From Sediminibacterium sp. (GTDB lineage Bacteria > Bacteroidota > Bacteroidia > Chitinophagales > Chitinophagaceae), in the NCBI GenBank assembly GCA_023263235.1, contig JALQXE010000166.1, positions 1-32,307 of the forward strand: a DNA stretch of 32,307 nt, written 5' to 3'. Below the pieces are notes generated by a model. The model had not been told where the DNA came from. It saw only the letters and a program-made list of their open reading frames with translations, and searched no databases. Made by a program: the position numbers and the translations under genes. Below are positions 24,942 to 32,307 of this stretch, one piece after another; within the stretch, counting starts at the first letter, position 1, and every line of letters starts with the position of its first letter.

Positions 24942-24974
24942 AAGCATTCATTACTGTTTAATTGTATAACGCAC

Positions 24975-26222
24975 ATGCATTTTTTAAAAACGGGTTTTAT
25001 TTCTGTTCTAATTTCTTTTTGCACTTTTTCTGCTTTAGCACAAGACTCCGGGTTAAACAGCAAACATAAAAAAAATATTTTCACTTTAGCCTTCTATAAA
25101 CAATCCGGAAAGGATTCCATGGTAGACATGGTGGACGGAATATATCGTGTTTTGAATGTTAACAAAACAAGATCTCAAGGCGATAGTATTAATAAGGCAT
25201 ACCTTACTTTAATACCAAGTATAGAGTATAGTTTAGCAACAGGCATGTCTGCGGCTGTGAAAACAAGTTATATTTTTGCAAAAGTTCCAGGCTTGCAAAA
25301 CAAATCAACGGTTTTTGCTGAATTAAAATACACCCAAAATAAGCAATTGATTGCGCAATGGGTTTCAAATATTTGGTCTAAGGACGGACAATATAATTTT
25401 AATAGCAATTGGGCATTTTTACAATTCCCACAAAAAGATTTTGGGTTAGGAAGCAATAGCAGCTTAAGCCTCTTTGATCAACTAAACTATTCTTATCTTA
25501 AAATGCACCAGTCAATTTTAAAGAAAATTGCGCCTAACTTATATTTTGGTCCTGGGTTGAATATGGATTACAGATGGTCTATTTCAGATACAACTACTTT
25601 GAATAAACCCATTAATGGCTTAAGTGAATATGGTTATACACGTCAATCCAATTCCACTGGATTATTATTGAATTTATTATATGACACGAGGGTAAATAAT
25701 GTAAGCCCAGTTGCCAATAGCAATTATTTTAATTTATCTTATAGGAGTAATCTTGCTTTTTTAGGAAGCGATCAAAATTGGCAATCAATTATTATTGATT
25801 ATAGAAAATATGTGCCCTTTCCAAATAGCAGTAAAAATATTTTAGCATTTTGGACCTACAATCAATTTGTTTTAAAAGGGAAGCCGCCTTATTTGGATTT
25901 GCCTTCAACAGCAAATGATACTTATAATAATTTTGGAAGAGGGTATGTGCAAGGTCGCTTTAGAGGAGATAAACTTTTATTCGCAGAGTCGGAATATCGT
26001 TTTGGTATTACTGAAAATGGTTTTATTGGAGGGGTCGTATTTGCCAATGTACAAAGTGTATCTGCACAAAAAGGACATAATATACAAGGTTTACTAACGG
26101 GCTATGGAGCAGGGTTTAGATTTAAAATTAATAAACATTCCAATACGAGTGTAGCATTGGATTATGGATTTGGCCAAGGTGGGTCAAAAGGATTTTTCTT
26201 AAATCTTGGTGAAGTATTTTAA
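24975..26222 (+). CDS. Omp85/BamA-TamA-type surface antigen barrel without POTRA domains
   Basis: A 415-residue outer-membrane protein from ATG 24975, with signal peptide MHFLKTGFISVLISFCTFSA and cleavage after ALAQ. After a ~50-residue linker it is a continuous beta-barrel (~70-415) in the bacterial surface antigen style: SIEYSLATGMSAAVKTSYIF, STVFAELKYTQNKQ, and the late GRGYVQGRFRGDKLLFAESE, which has the RGxF/Y-type motif that Omp85 proteins carry in the conserved loop. It ends FFLNLGEVF, with a terminal aromatic as usual for barrel proteins. No POTRA repeats are present, so it is not BamA itself. It could be a small accessory translocator or an adhesin-like barrel. It is convergent with the VF530 gene (14-bp gap). 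Confidence 0.78.
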   Translation: MHFLKTGFISVLISFCTFSALAQDSGLNSKHKKNIFTLAFYKQSGKDSMVDMVDGIYRVLNVNKTRSQGDSINKAYLTLIPSIEYSLATGMSAAVKTSYIFAKVPGLQNKSTVFAELKYTQNKQLIAQWVSNIWSKDGQYNFNSNWAFLQFPQKDFGLGSNSSLSLFDQLNYSYLKMHQSILKKIAPNLYFGPGLNMDYRWSISDTTTLNKPINGLSEYGYTRQSNSTGLLLNLLYDTRVNNVSPVANSNYFNLSYRSNLAFLGSDQNWQSIIIDYRKYVPFPNSSKNILAFWTYNQFVLKGKPPYLDLPSTANDTYNNFGRGYVQGRFRGDKLLFAESEYRFGITENGFIGGVVFANVQSVSAQKGHNIQGLLTGYGAGFRFKINKHSNTSVALDYGFGQGGSKGFFLNLGEVF

Positions 26223-26236
26223 TGGTACTTGTTCAA

Positions 26237-26455
26237 TTAGGGTTCAATCATTCTAATATATAGGTCCTCCACTTTTTTTCTTGCCCAAGGAGTTTTTCGT
26301 AAGAATTTCAAGCTTGATTGAATGCTAGGATTGCTATTAAAGCAATTAATTGGAATATGTTGTCCTAAATCCTCCCACCCAAAATGTTGCACCAATTCGG
26401 TGACAATAAATTCTAGTGTTTTGCCATGTAATGGGTCTTTAGAAACTTGTTGCAT
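26237..26455 (-). CDS. VF530/DUF2132 family small DNA-binding-like protein
   Basis: A 72-residue protein, start chosen at ATG 26455 because MQQVSKDPLHGKTLEFIV is the conserved N-terminus of the VF530 (DUF2132) family; the frame open further upstream lacks this. The remaining signatures are LVQHFGWEDLGQHIPINCF, NPSIQSSLKFLRKTPWARKK and VEDLYI, all in the right order. VF530-type proteins are small helical proteins with similarity to DNA-binding domains, but their physiological role is not established. It is divergent from the pseudouridine synthase: their start codons are only 29 bp apart. Confidence 0.85.
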   Translation of the reverse strand: MQQVSKDPLHGKTLEFIVTELVQHFGWEDLGQHIPINCFNSNPSIQSSLKFLRKTPWARKKVEDLYIRMIEP

Positions 26456-26484
26456 ATGCAATATTAAGTAATTTGCTATTGTAT

Positions 26485-27087
26485 ATGAGTGAACATAGAT
26501 ACTTTTTAGTGAATAAGCCTTATAATATGGTTTCACAATTTGTGAGTAGTCATAATGTGCGTTTATTAGGCGCCTTAAACTTTAATTTTCCCGAGGGAAC
26601 GCATGCTATTGGAAGATTGGATCAAAATTCTGAAGGATTACTTTTGTTAACGACAAATAAAAAAATTACCAAACTCCTTTTTCAGGGGCCTTTTCCTCAT
26701 AAACGTATTTATTTAGTTCAGGTTAAAAATGAAATGACAATAGCTACTGCCAAACAACTAGCTGGAGGAATTGATATTAGTGCCAAGACTGGTGCTATTT
26801 TTAAAACTACTCCCTGTGAAGTAGCCATCGTTCAAAAGCCTGTAGGTTTATTTGAAATGGGAAAACCTTTACATGAAAATGTAAAAACTACTTGGATAAC
26901 TGTTACGCTTTCCGAAGGCAAGTTTCATCAAGTCCGCAAAATGTTAGCTGCGGTGCAACATAAATGTATTCGTTTAATTCGAATAGCCATTGAAGAAATT
27001 ACATTAGGTGATATGCAACCTGGTGAAGTTGTTGAAATAAGTGAGGATCAATTTTTTGAAAAGCTTCATTTGAATCAAGAATTGTGA
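26485..27087 (+). CDS. rluE: rRNA large-subunit pseudouridine synthase, RluE/RsuA type
   Basis: A 200-residue pseudouridine synthase of the RsuA/RluB/E/F group without an S4 domain, which is the RluE-type layout. ATG 26485 gives MSEHRYFLVNKPYNMVSQF, the usual start. The catalytic aspartate is D46 in GRLDQNSEGLLLLT. Other family motifs are KRIYLVQVK, EGKFHQVRKMLAAV and VIRLIRIAIEEIT-like CIRLIRIAIEEITLGD. E. coli RluE makes pseudouridine at position 2457 of 23S rRNA; the specific site in this organism is inferred by family only. It is cytoplasmic and divergent from the VF530 gene. The next gene, a serine hydrolase, starts 28 bp downstream. Confidence 0.9.
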   Translation: MSEHRYFLVNKPYNMVSQFVSSHNVRLLGALNFNFPEGTHAIGRLDQNSEGLLLLTTNKKITKLLFQGPFPHKRIYLVQVKNEMTIATAKQLAGGIDISAKTGAIFKTTPCEVAIVQKPVGLFEMGKPLHENVKTTWITVTLSEGKFHQVRKMLAAVQHKCIRLIRIAIEEITLGDMQPGEVVEISEDQFFEKLHLNQEL

Positions 27088-27115
27088 TTACTTTTAATTA
27101 TCTAAATCTTTACTT

Positions 27116-28252
27116 ATGTTGAATCAATGTGCTCTATTAAAGTTTAAAACTACATGTATTGCAATTTTTATCCTTGGTACTTTAAATTTATTAAAAGCAC
27201 AACCAATAGATTATAATAAAGTAACGCTAACGCTCAATGATTTAGTAAAACAAAATAAATTTAGTGGGGTAGTACTTATTGCTGAAAATGGGAAAGTAAA
27301 ATTTGAGCAAGCGTATGGCAATATGGACAATGAGAAAGGGTTGCCTAATAAAACAAATACCATTTTTGAATTAGCGTCGGTGAGTAAACAGTTTACCGCC
27401 ATGACTATTATGATGTTGCAAGAAAAAGGATTATTAAAATATGATGATTTGGTAGAGCAGTATATCAACATACCATATAAAGGTATCACCATTCGCCAGC
27501 TGCTAACACATACGAGTGGGCTTCCGGATTATCAAAATATTATGGATGCGCATTGGGATAAATCAAAAGTGGCAAACAATACAGATATCATTGAATATCT
27601 GCATAAATATGCACCCCCATCATTATTTGAACCAGGCACTAAATATGAGTATAGCAATACCGGGTTTGTAATTTTAGCTAGTATTGCAGAAAAAGTATCA
27701 GGCAGAGATTTTATTGAATTCTGCAACACTGAAATTTTTAGCAAGCTTAAAATGAATCATACTGCAATTAGAACCTTAGAACAAAAAGCAAACACACCCA
27801 ATTTTGCACTTGGTTATATTTTTGTTCAGGATAGAAATAAATACGTTCGGGCCGATTCTTTTCCATCCTCAAATTATACCATTTGGTTGGGCAATAGAAA
27901 GGGGCCAGGAAGAATAAGTTCAACTGCGCAAGATTTATTAAAATGGGATCAAGCTTTATATGGCCAAACATTGATAGCAAGTAATACTTTGCAGGCTGCG
28001 TATACACCCATGCTTTTAAAAAATGGCAACATTTCTAATTATGGTTTTGGATGGGAACTTATACCCAATGCCAATAATGGCAAAATTGTTTGGCATAATG
28101 GAGACAATCCTGGGTACAAAACTTTAATCATGCGTTTTGTGGATCAGAAAAGAACCTTAATTATTTTATGTAATAATGCGACGAGTGAATTTGAAAATCT
28201 TACCAATAGCTTAAGAATGGCTGTTGCGGGAGAAACAATTAAAAGTAAATAA
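27116..28252 (+). CDS. Secreted serine hydrolase, class C beta-lactamase fold (378 aa)
   Basis: A second member of the penicillin-binding-protein/class C beta-lactamase family in the window. It has S88-V-S-K91 (catalytic SxxK), Y179-S-N181 (YxN) and H327-N-G329 in the KTG position. A hydrophobic export signal ends LLKAQ at about residue 29. HNG instead of KTG again points to an esterase or peptidase-type member rather than a drug-inactivating beta-lactamase. It is not a close copy of the first serine hydrolase (1035-2192), so this is not a recent local duplication. It ends at a strong bidirectional terminator. Confidence 0.9.
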   Translation: MLNQCALLKFKTTCIAIFILGTLNLLKAQPIDYNKVTLTLNDLVKQNKFSGVVLIAENGKVKFEQAYGNMDNEKGLPNKTNTIFELASVSKQFTAMTIMMLQEKGLLKYDDLVEQYINIPYKGITIRQLLTHTSGLPDYQNIMDAHWDKSKVANNTDIIEYLHKYAPPSLFEPGTKYEYSNTGFVILASIAEKVSGRDFIEFCNTEIFSKLKMNHTAIRTLEQKANTPNFALGYIFVQDRNKYVRADSFPSSNYTIWLGNRKGPGRISSTAQDLLKWDQALYGQTLIASNTLQAAYTPMLLKNGNISNYGFGWELIPNANNGKIVWHNGDNPGYKTLIMRFVDQKRTLIILCNNATSEFENLTNSLRMAVAGETIKSK

Positions 28253-28286
28253 TTTGCTGTTTTATCAAAATGTTTTGTGAAATAAT

Positions 28287-28321
28287 ACGAATAAGGCCTG
28301 CGAAACGCGGGCCTTATTCGT
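28287..28321. terminator. Bidirectional intrinsic terminator
   Basis: A strong stem: ACGAATAAGGCCTGCG (28287-28302), loop AAA, CGCGGGCCTTATTCGT (28306-28321). It is 16 pairs with one G-U in the RNA, GC-rich in an AT-rich region. It lies between the convergent serine hydrolase and CocE genes. A CTTTTTAT run follows at 28329 on the plus strand, and AT-rich sequence on the other side. It is the only strong terminator I found in the window. Confidence 0.85.
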
Positions 28322-28356
28322 TGGGGAGCTTTTTATATTTTAAAATTCATTAAATT

Positions 28357-30216
28357 TTAATTGCTTAAAACGGGCAATTGAATAATGGAAGCACCATGAT
28401 AAATTCTAATATTAGCTTTTTGAAAATCGTTATTCTTTGCTGTATAAATATTTATAAATTTTTGTGGATTGCGATCTACTAATGGGAACCAAGAACTTTG
28501 AATTTGAATCATTATACGATGTCCTTTTTTAAATTGATGTGCAATATCTGGCAAAGTGAATTTAACTTGGGTTGCTTTATTGGGGACAAATGCTTCTGGA
28601 TTTTCAAAGCTATTTCTAAATTTTCCACGCATTACTTCGCCACGAACAAGCATTTGATAACCATTCATAATATGGTTGGTGGGTTTTGCATTCTCAAAAT
28701 CATCTGGGAATACGTCAATTACTTTTACAATAAAATCAGCATCAGTGCCAGAAGTGGCTACCATTAAATCGGCTACAACAGGTCCTGCTAAAGTAATGTC
28801 TTTATCTAAAATTTCGCTTTGATATACCAATACATCGGGACGTCTTGCTGCAAATCGTTGGTCGTCGGTCATATATTCTTGCGTACGACCACTGTGAATT
28901 TCAGGAACGTAGGGAACAGGTTTTGCAGGATCACTTACATATTCATCGTAGGCACTTTTGTCATTTGATTTTGCTACCTGCGTGGTTGCCAATCCAAAGC
29001 TTCCATTTTTCCCTAATGCATAGTTGGTCATTTTCATATTCGCAGCTGGCCACTGAGGAAATGTTCTCCACTCATTTGCGCCACTTATAAATATATTCGC
29101 TTCTTTAATTTCATCTATCGAACCTTTATTTTTTAAATAGTAATTAAAGAAAGGAAGTTCTATATTTTTACCAAACCAATCGCTTGTGTTTGATCCAAAT
29201 TGCACATTGCCTAAATAGCTTCCATCATTTCGGCCCCATTGACCATGATGCCATGGACCCATCACAATTTTATTATTATTTTTTGTTTTCGTTTCAATGG
29301 CACGATATAAATTCCAAGCGCCATAACAATCTTCAGCATCAAATAAACCTCCCACAATTAAAGTGGCCACATTGCTATTTATGTCTTGCACATTGGATCT
29401 TGCATTACGTGCTTTCCAAAAAGCATCATAATTGGGATGATTCATTAATTCTTTCCAAAATAAAATACTATCTCCCATTAACTTGGTGAAATTGGATAGT
29501 GCACCTGTTTGCAAATAAAATCCATAGTTATCTTTTGTAGGGAAAGAAAAACCTTTTGGTCCAACGGTTGTTGGTTTAGGACGGGGCTTTCCAAAACCTG
29601 AATAAAAATTAAATCCATCTAATAGCATGAAAGCACCGTTATGATGAAAGTCATCACCTAAAAACCACTCACTCACAGGTGCCTGTGGACTCACTGCTTT
29701 TAAGGCTGGGTGATTGCTGTGTGCAGCCATGTTTGCGTAAAAACCAGGGTAGGAAGTTCCAAACACACCAACATTTCCATTGTTGTTTGGGATATTTTTT
29801 ACCAACCAATCAATGGCATCATAGGAATCCGTTGCTTCGTCAATTTCGTTTGCTTTTTTATTTGGATTGTATGGGCGTACATCTTCAAAAACTCCTTCGC
29901 TCATCCACCTTCCTCTTACATCCTGAATTACATACACATAATTTTCTTTAAAGAAATATTTTCTTGGGTTGTTCCATATTGCATTAAAATTTGCTGCTCC
30001 GTAGGGTGCACAAGAATATGGAGTTCTAATCATAATGATTGGATGCTTTTCACTTTCATCCTTGGGTGCATAAACAGCTGTAAATAATTTCACACCATCT
30101 CGCATGGGAATCATTATTTCCTTTTTGGTATAGTTATTTACAATCCATGTTGAATCAACATTTTGCGCCATTGTCCAAAATGGTATTACAATGAGTAAGG
30201 GTAATAATTTTTTCAT
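28357..30216 (-). CDS. Secreted CocE/NonD (X-Pro dipeptidyl-peptidase S15-type) hydrolase
   Basis: A 619-residue alpha/beta hydrolase with a C-terminal X-Pro dipeptidyl-peptidase-type jelly-roll domain. Signal peptide MKKLLPLLIVIPFWTMAQ. Opening motif EIMIPMRDGVKLFTAVYAP is the classic S15/CocE start. The nucleophile is S155 in GTSYPGFYA (GxSYxG), the acid is probably D293 in LFDAEDCYG, and the histidine is H324 (or H323) in GPWHHGQW. Residues ~430-619 form the galactose-binding-like domain (PVVADLMVATSGTDADFIVK and HRIMIQIQSSWFPL). The pattern resembles alpha-amino-acid ester hydrolases and glutaryl-7-ACA/cocaine esterase relatives. Substrate is unknown. It lies 58 bp downstream of the dehydratase on the same strand. 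Confidence 0.9.
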   Translation of the reverse strand: MKKLLPLLIVIPFWTMAQNVDSTWIVNNYTKKEIMIPMRDGVKLFTAVYAPKDESEKHPIIMIRTPYSCAPYGAANFNAIWNNPRKYFFKENYVYVIQDVRGRWMSEGVFEDVRPYNPNKKANEIDEATDSYDAIDWLVKNIPNNNGNVGVFGTSYPGFYANMAAHSNHPALKAVSPQAPVSEWFLGDDFHHNGAFMLLDGFNFYSGFGKPRPKPTTVGPKGFSFPTKDNYGFYLQTGALSNFTKLMGDSILFWKELMNHPNYDAFWKARNARSNVQDINSNVATLIVGGLFDAEDCYGAWNLYRAIETKTKNNNKIVMGPWHHGQWGRNDGSYLGNVQFGSNTSDWFGKNIELPFFNYYLKNKGSIDEIKEANIFISGANEWRTFPQWPAANMKMTNYALGKNGSFGLATTQVAKSNDKSAYDEYVSDPAKPVPYVPEIHSGRTQEYMTDDQRFAARRPDVLVYQSEILDKDITLAGPVVADLMVATSGTDADFIVKVIDVFPDDFENAKPTNHIMNGYQMLVRGEVMRGKFRNSFENPEAFVPNKATQVKFTLPDIAHQFKKGHRIMIQIQSSWFPLVDRNPQKFINIYTAKNNDFQKANIRIYHGASIIQLPVLSN

Positions 30217-30274
30217 AGTTGGTTATTTATAATATTTTATTCAGGTTATAGTATTTTAATTATTTATTTTTTAT

Positions 30275-31237
30275 TTATGCATTAGGTGTAGCAAACCATT
30301 CCCCAAATTTTGATAAATCTACATTGCCACCTGTTAAGATAATGCCTACTTTTTTTCCTTTGAATAGTTCAGGATTTTTTAATGCAGCAGCAAAAGGAAC
30401 TACACAACTTGGCTCCACAACAATTTTCATTCTTTCATAAATTAAACGAAGTGCAGCTTTAATTTCTTCTTCACTTACTAATAAAATATCAGTAACATGT
30501 TCTTTAATTATTGAAAGTGTTCTATCACTTAAAGTGGTTAAAAGGCCGTCTGCGATGGTGTTTACAAAGGGTGCTTTCTCTACTTTGCCAGATTTAAAAC
30601 TTAATACCGCATCCGCTGCGCCTGCTGGTTCTCCTGCATATACTTTTATAGAGGGCTTAAAATAATGAACTCCTAAACAAGTGCCAGATAATAAGCCTCC
30701 ACCCCCAACGGGTGTGATTACAATATCCAAATCCGGCACTTCTTCAATGAGTTCTTTTACACATGTTGCTTGCCCTTCAATAACATCTTCGTTATCATAA
30801 GGGTGTACAAATGTAGCCCCTGTTTTATTTACAATATTTTGCAAGGTTTCTTCTCTCGCTTGTTGATTAGGAGCACATATAATTACTTCCGCTCCATATC
30901 CTTTCACTGCATTTACTTTTACTTGCGGTGAAGTAGATGGCATTACAATGTATGCTTTGGTTCCTAAAAATTTTCCTGCATAGGCCATTGCTTGTGCATG
31001 GTTGCCTGAAGAGTGTGTAGCCACCCCTTTTGCTAATTGCTCCTCATTTAATTTTAAACTTGCATTCATCCCACCTCTTATTTTAAATGCACCAATTTTT
31101 TGAAAATTCTCACATTTGAAATAAAAAGAAATTCCAGCTATTTCATTAATACTTTGATTAGTAAGTACCGGCGTTTTATGAATAAATGGTTTTATACGCT
31201 CAGCAGCTGCTTGTATGGATGTTTTGGAAATATTCAT
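30275..31237 (-). CDS. PLP-dependent threonine/serine dehydratase, single domain (320 aa)
   Basis: A fold-type II PLP enzyme of the threonine dehydratase/serine racemase group. K52 in GAFKIRGG binds PLP, the SSGNHAQA loop (76-83) holds the substrate carboxylate, and GGGGLLSG (178-185) binds the phosphate. There is no C-terminal ACT regulatory domain, so it is the short TdcB/serine-racemase-like form, not biosynthetic IlvA. The likely reaction is deamination of threonine or serine to the 2-oxoacid; racemisation or hydroxyaspartate dehydration is possible. It is cytoplasmic. It is upstream of the CocE gene on the same strand and divergent from the SusC-type gene across a 326-bp region. Confidence 0.9.
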   Translation of the reverse strand: MNISKTSIQAAAERIKPFIHKTPVLTNQSINEIAGISFYFKCENFQKIGAFKIRGGMNASLKLNEEQLAKGVATHSSGNHAQAMAYAGKFLGTKAYIVMPSTSPQVKVNAVKGYGAEVIICAPNQQAREETLQNIVNKTGATFVHPYDNEDVIEGQATCVKELIEEVPDLDIVITPVGGGGLLSGTCLGVHYFKPSIKVYAGEPAGAADAVLSFKSGKVEKAPFVNTIADGLLTTLSDRTLSIIKEHVTDILLVSEEEIKAALRLIYERMKIVVEPSCVVPFAAALKNPELFKGKKVGIILTGGNVDLSKFGEWFATPNA

Positions 31238-31563
31238 GCCCCTGATTTTTGATATGAATGTAACAAATTAACAAACTAGGGTCGTAACAATTGTACCTGT
31301 CCAAAAAATGACAAATTTTATCACTATTACCCATTTTTATGATTTATTGAATTTAATTAAATATGTAATTTATTGTAATGTGTAGTATTATTTATTTTTA
31401 TTGAAAACCAATAAGTTATAGGCAATTTTGATTATAGTCTACTAAAATAGTAGAAAATATTTACGAAAAACGGTTAAAATCCATTGTCAATTGTTAAGAA
31501 ATTCTTAATTTAGAGGTACGTGTTATACAAGACAAGTTCAGTTTAACAAAAATTAAAACAAGT
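31238..31563. other. 326-bp divergent intergenic region between the dehydratase and SusC-type genes
   Basis: It holds the promoter of the SusC-type receptor near its right end and a perfect 7-bp inverted repeat, TCTACTA (31438-31444) / TAGTAGA (31448-31454), with an AAA centre, 29 bases upstream of the -33 element. On the dehydratase side I see TAGTTTG and TAATTTG runs on the minus strand, each one base short of a full -7 box. I see no open frame or RNA gene. Confidence 0.7.
31484..31513 (+). promoter_or_regulatory. Bacteroidota-type promoter of the SusC-like receptor with overlapping dyad
   Basis: TTG at 31484-31486, exactly 19 bases, then TAATTTAG at 31506-31513 (one mismatch from TAnnTTTG): the best -33/-7 pair in the window. 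Transcription should begin about 31517-31520, leaving a leader of about 45 bases before ATG 31564. A 15-base dyad, TTAAGAA-A-TTCTTAA (31494-31508), sits between the two elements and covers the first three bases of the -7 box, a classic repressor position. Confidence 0.65.
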
Positions 31564-32307
31564 ATGAGAAAAAAACTTTTATGGAGCTTACTTGCATCGT
31601 GCCTATTTTTTGGTACTGCAATGGCCCAAAATCCTACCGTGAATGGTAGAGTAACCGATGAAAAAGGAGATCCAATTTCTGGAGCTTCTGTTCAAGTTAA
31701 AGGAACAAAAACAGGTACAACATCAAACGCTGATGGTACATTTACTTTAAAAGCAGCCAACGGTGCTTCTTTAGTAGTATCAGCTGTTGGTTATGAGCCT
31801 AAAACAGTAGCTGCTGAAGCTAATGTAACAGTTAAATTATCTGCTGATGTGAGAGCATTAAGTGAGGTAGTTGTAACAGGTTCTGGTGTCGCAACTTCTA
31901 GAAAAAAATTAGGTATCTCTACAGAATCTATTGGTTCTGCTAAATTACCTATCGTTCCTGCAGCTTCTATCGATCAAGCTTTGATTGGTAAAATCCCAGG
32001 TGCGCAAATTTCTACTGTATCGGGTAATCCTGGTGACCAAGTAAACATTGTACTTCGTGGTATTAATACAGTACAAGGTGGTACACGTCCATTGGTATTA
32101 TTAGATGGAGTGGAGGTTCCATTTACTAGCTTAACAACTATCGACTTAACACAAGTTGATCGTGTGGAGGTAGTTCAAGGTGCGGCTTCTTCTTCATTAT
32201 ATGGTGCACAAGGTGCGAATGGTGTTATCCAAATCTTCACTAAAAAAGGTCAAAAAGGAAAGATTAATGTAAATGTGTCTTCTAGCTATGCTGTAAGTAC
32301 TTTCATT
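31564..32307 (+). CDS. SusC/RagA-type TonB-linked outer-membrane receptor (partial, 5' end)
   Basis: The first 248 codons of a SusC/RagA-family receptor, cut by the right edge. Signal peptide MRKKLLWSLLASCLFFGTAM-AQ. A carboxypeptidase-regulatory domain follows (~25-95: VNGRVTDEKGDPISGASVQV and GTFTLKAANGASLVVSAVGY), then the TonB box/plug junction ALSEVVVTGSG, and the plug (~110-235: IDQALIGKIPGAQISTVSG, NIVLRGINT, LVLLDGVEV, VDRVEVVQGAASSSLYGAQG, ANGVIQIFTKKG). No N-terminal STN domain is present. Codon choice looks more selective than in the neighbours (frequent GGT, GCT, GTT), suggesting high expression (impression, not computed). A SusD partner would be expected beyond the edge. It is probably for import of a glycan or other large nutrient. 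Confidence 0.93.
   Translation, partial: MRKKLLWSLLASCLFFGTAMAQNPTVNGRVTDEKGDPISGASVQVKGTKTGTTSNADGTFTLKAANGASLVVSAVGYEPKTVAAEANVTVKLSADVRALSEVVVTGSGVATSRKKLGISTESIGSAKLPIVPAASIDQALIGKIPGAQISTVSGNPGDQVNIVLRGINTVQGGTRPLVLLDGVEVPFTSLTTIDLTQVDRVEVVQGAASSSLYGAQGANGVIQIFTKKGQKGKINVNVSSSYAVSTFI

Noticed and set aside
24939..24974. TTG-started extension of the Omp85-type barrel protein
   Set aside because: The TTG lies within the -7 box TATCTTTG, so it would not be on the transcript from that promoter; ATG 24975 starts a normal signal peptide.
1..32307. Mobile element, prophage, CRISPR array, defence island, tRNA or rRNA
   Set aside because: I looked for transposase or integrase genes, direct-repeat/spacer patterns, phage structural genes, known defence nucleases and cloverleaf or rRNA sequence, and saw none. 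Gene content and spacing look like ordinary chromosome.

Overview
The window looks like a chromosomal segment of a Bacteroidota bacterium, probably of the Chitinophagales/Chitinophagaceae type. The evidence is: strongly AT-rich DNA; a SusC/RagA-type TonB-dependent receptor; an AraC regulator with a multi-pass membrane N-terminus; families concentrated in this phylum (DUF5777 barrel, HYC_CC_PP protein, plug-domain protein without a barrel); few Shine-Dalgarno sequences; and -7 boxes of the phylum's TAnnTTTG form. Taxonomy is inferred from gene content only. I saw no tRNA, rRNA, CRISPR array, insertion sequence or prophage.

Layout. Positions 1-5290 are all on the minus strand: a membrane AraC regulator cut by the left edge, a class C beta-lactamase-fold serine hydrolase, and a tight five-gene operon (two c-type cytochrome-domain lipoproteins, YceI, a DUF5777 barrel and a small OB-fold protein). 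Positions 5508-10731 hold a plus-strand four-gene operon: secreted GH3 glucosidase, extradiol (DOPA-type) dioxygenase, GNAT acetyltransferase and secreted type-B carboxylesterase. A DEAD-box RNA helicase with a TTG start follows. Then come a cysteine-rich HYC_CC_PP protein and a TonB receptor with an N-terminal HMA metal-binding domain, PhnA, a methyltransferase, arginase, a plug-domain protein without a barrel, a second GH3 enzyme, a CDGSH iron-sulfur protein and a DUF1569 protein (to 22786).

Positions 22790-24831 (minus) carry a DUF1801 protein, a dihaem cytochrome-c peroxidase lipoprotein and a rhodanese. Positions 24975-28252 carry an Omp85-type barrel, a VF530/DUF2132 protein (minus), an RluE-type pseudouridine synthase and a second serine hydrolase, closed by a strong bidirectional terminator. 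Positions 28357-31237 (minus) hold a CocE/S15-type hydrolase and a PLP threonine/serine dehydratase. The right edge cuts a SusC-type receptor (from 31564) with the best promoter in the window.

How the genes fit together. Most encode envelope or periplasmic scavenging functions: glycosides (two GH3), esters (carboxylesterase, CocE), metals (HMA receptor), redox proteins (cytochromes, peroxidase, YceI). The two most interesting units are the cytochrome/YceI/DUF5777/OB-fold operon, which looks like an uncharacterised envelope redox or lipid-carrier module, and the GH3-dioxygenase-GNAT-esterase operon, which may handle plant phenolic glycosides or esters. Several promoters or gene starts carry inverted repeats overlapping the -7 box or the start codon.
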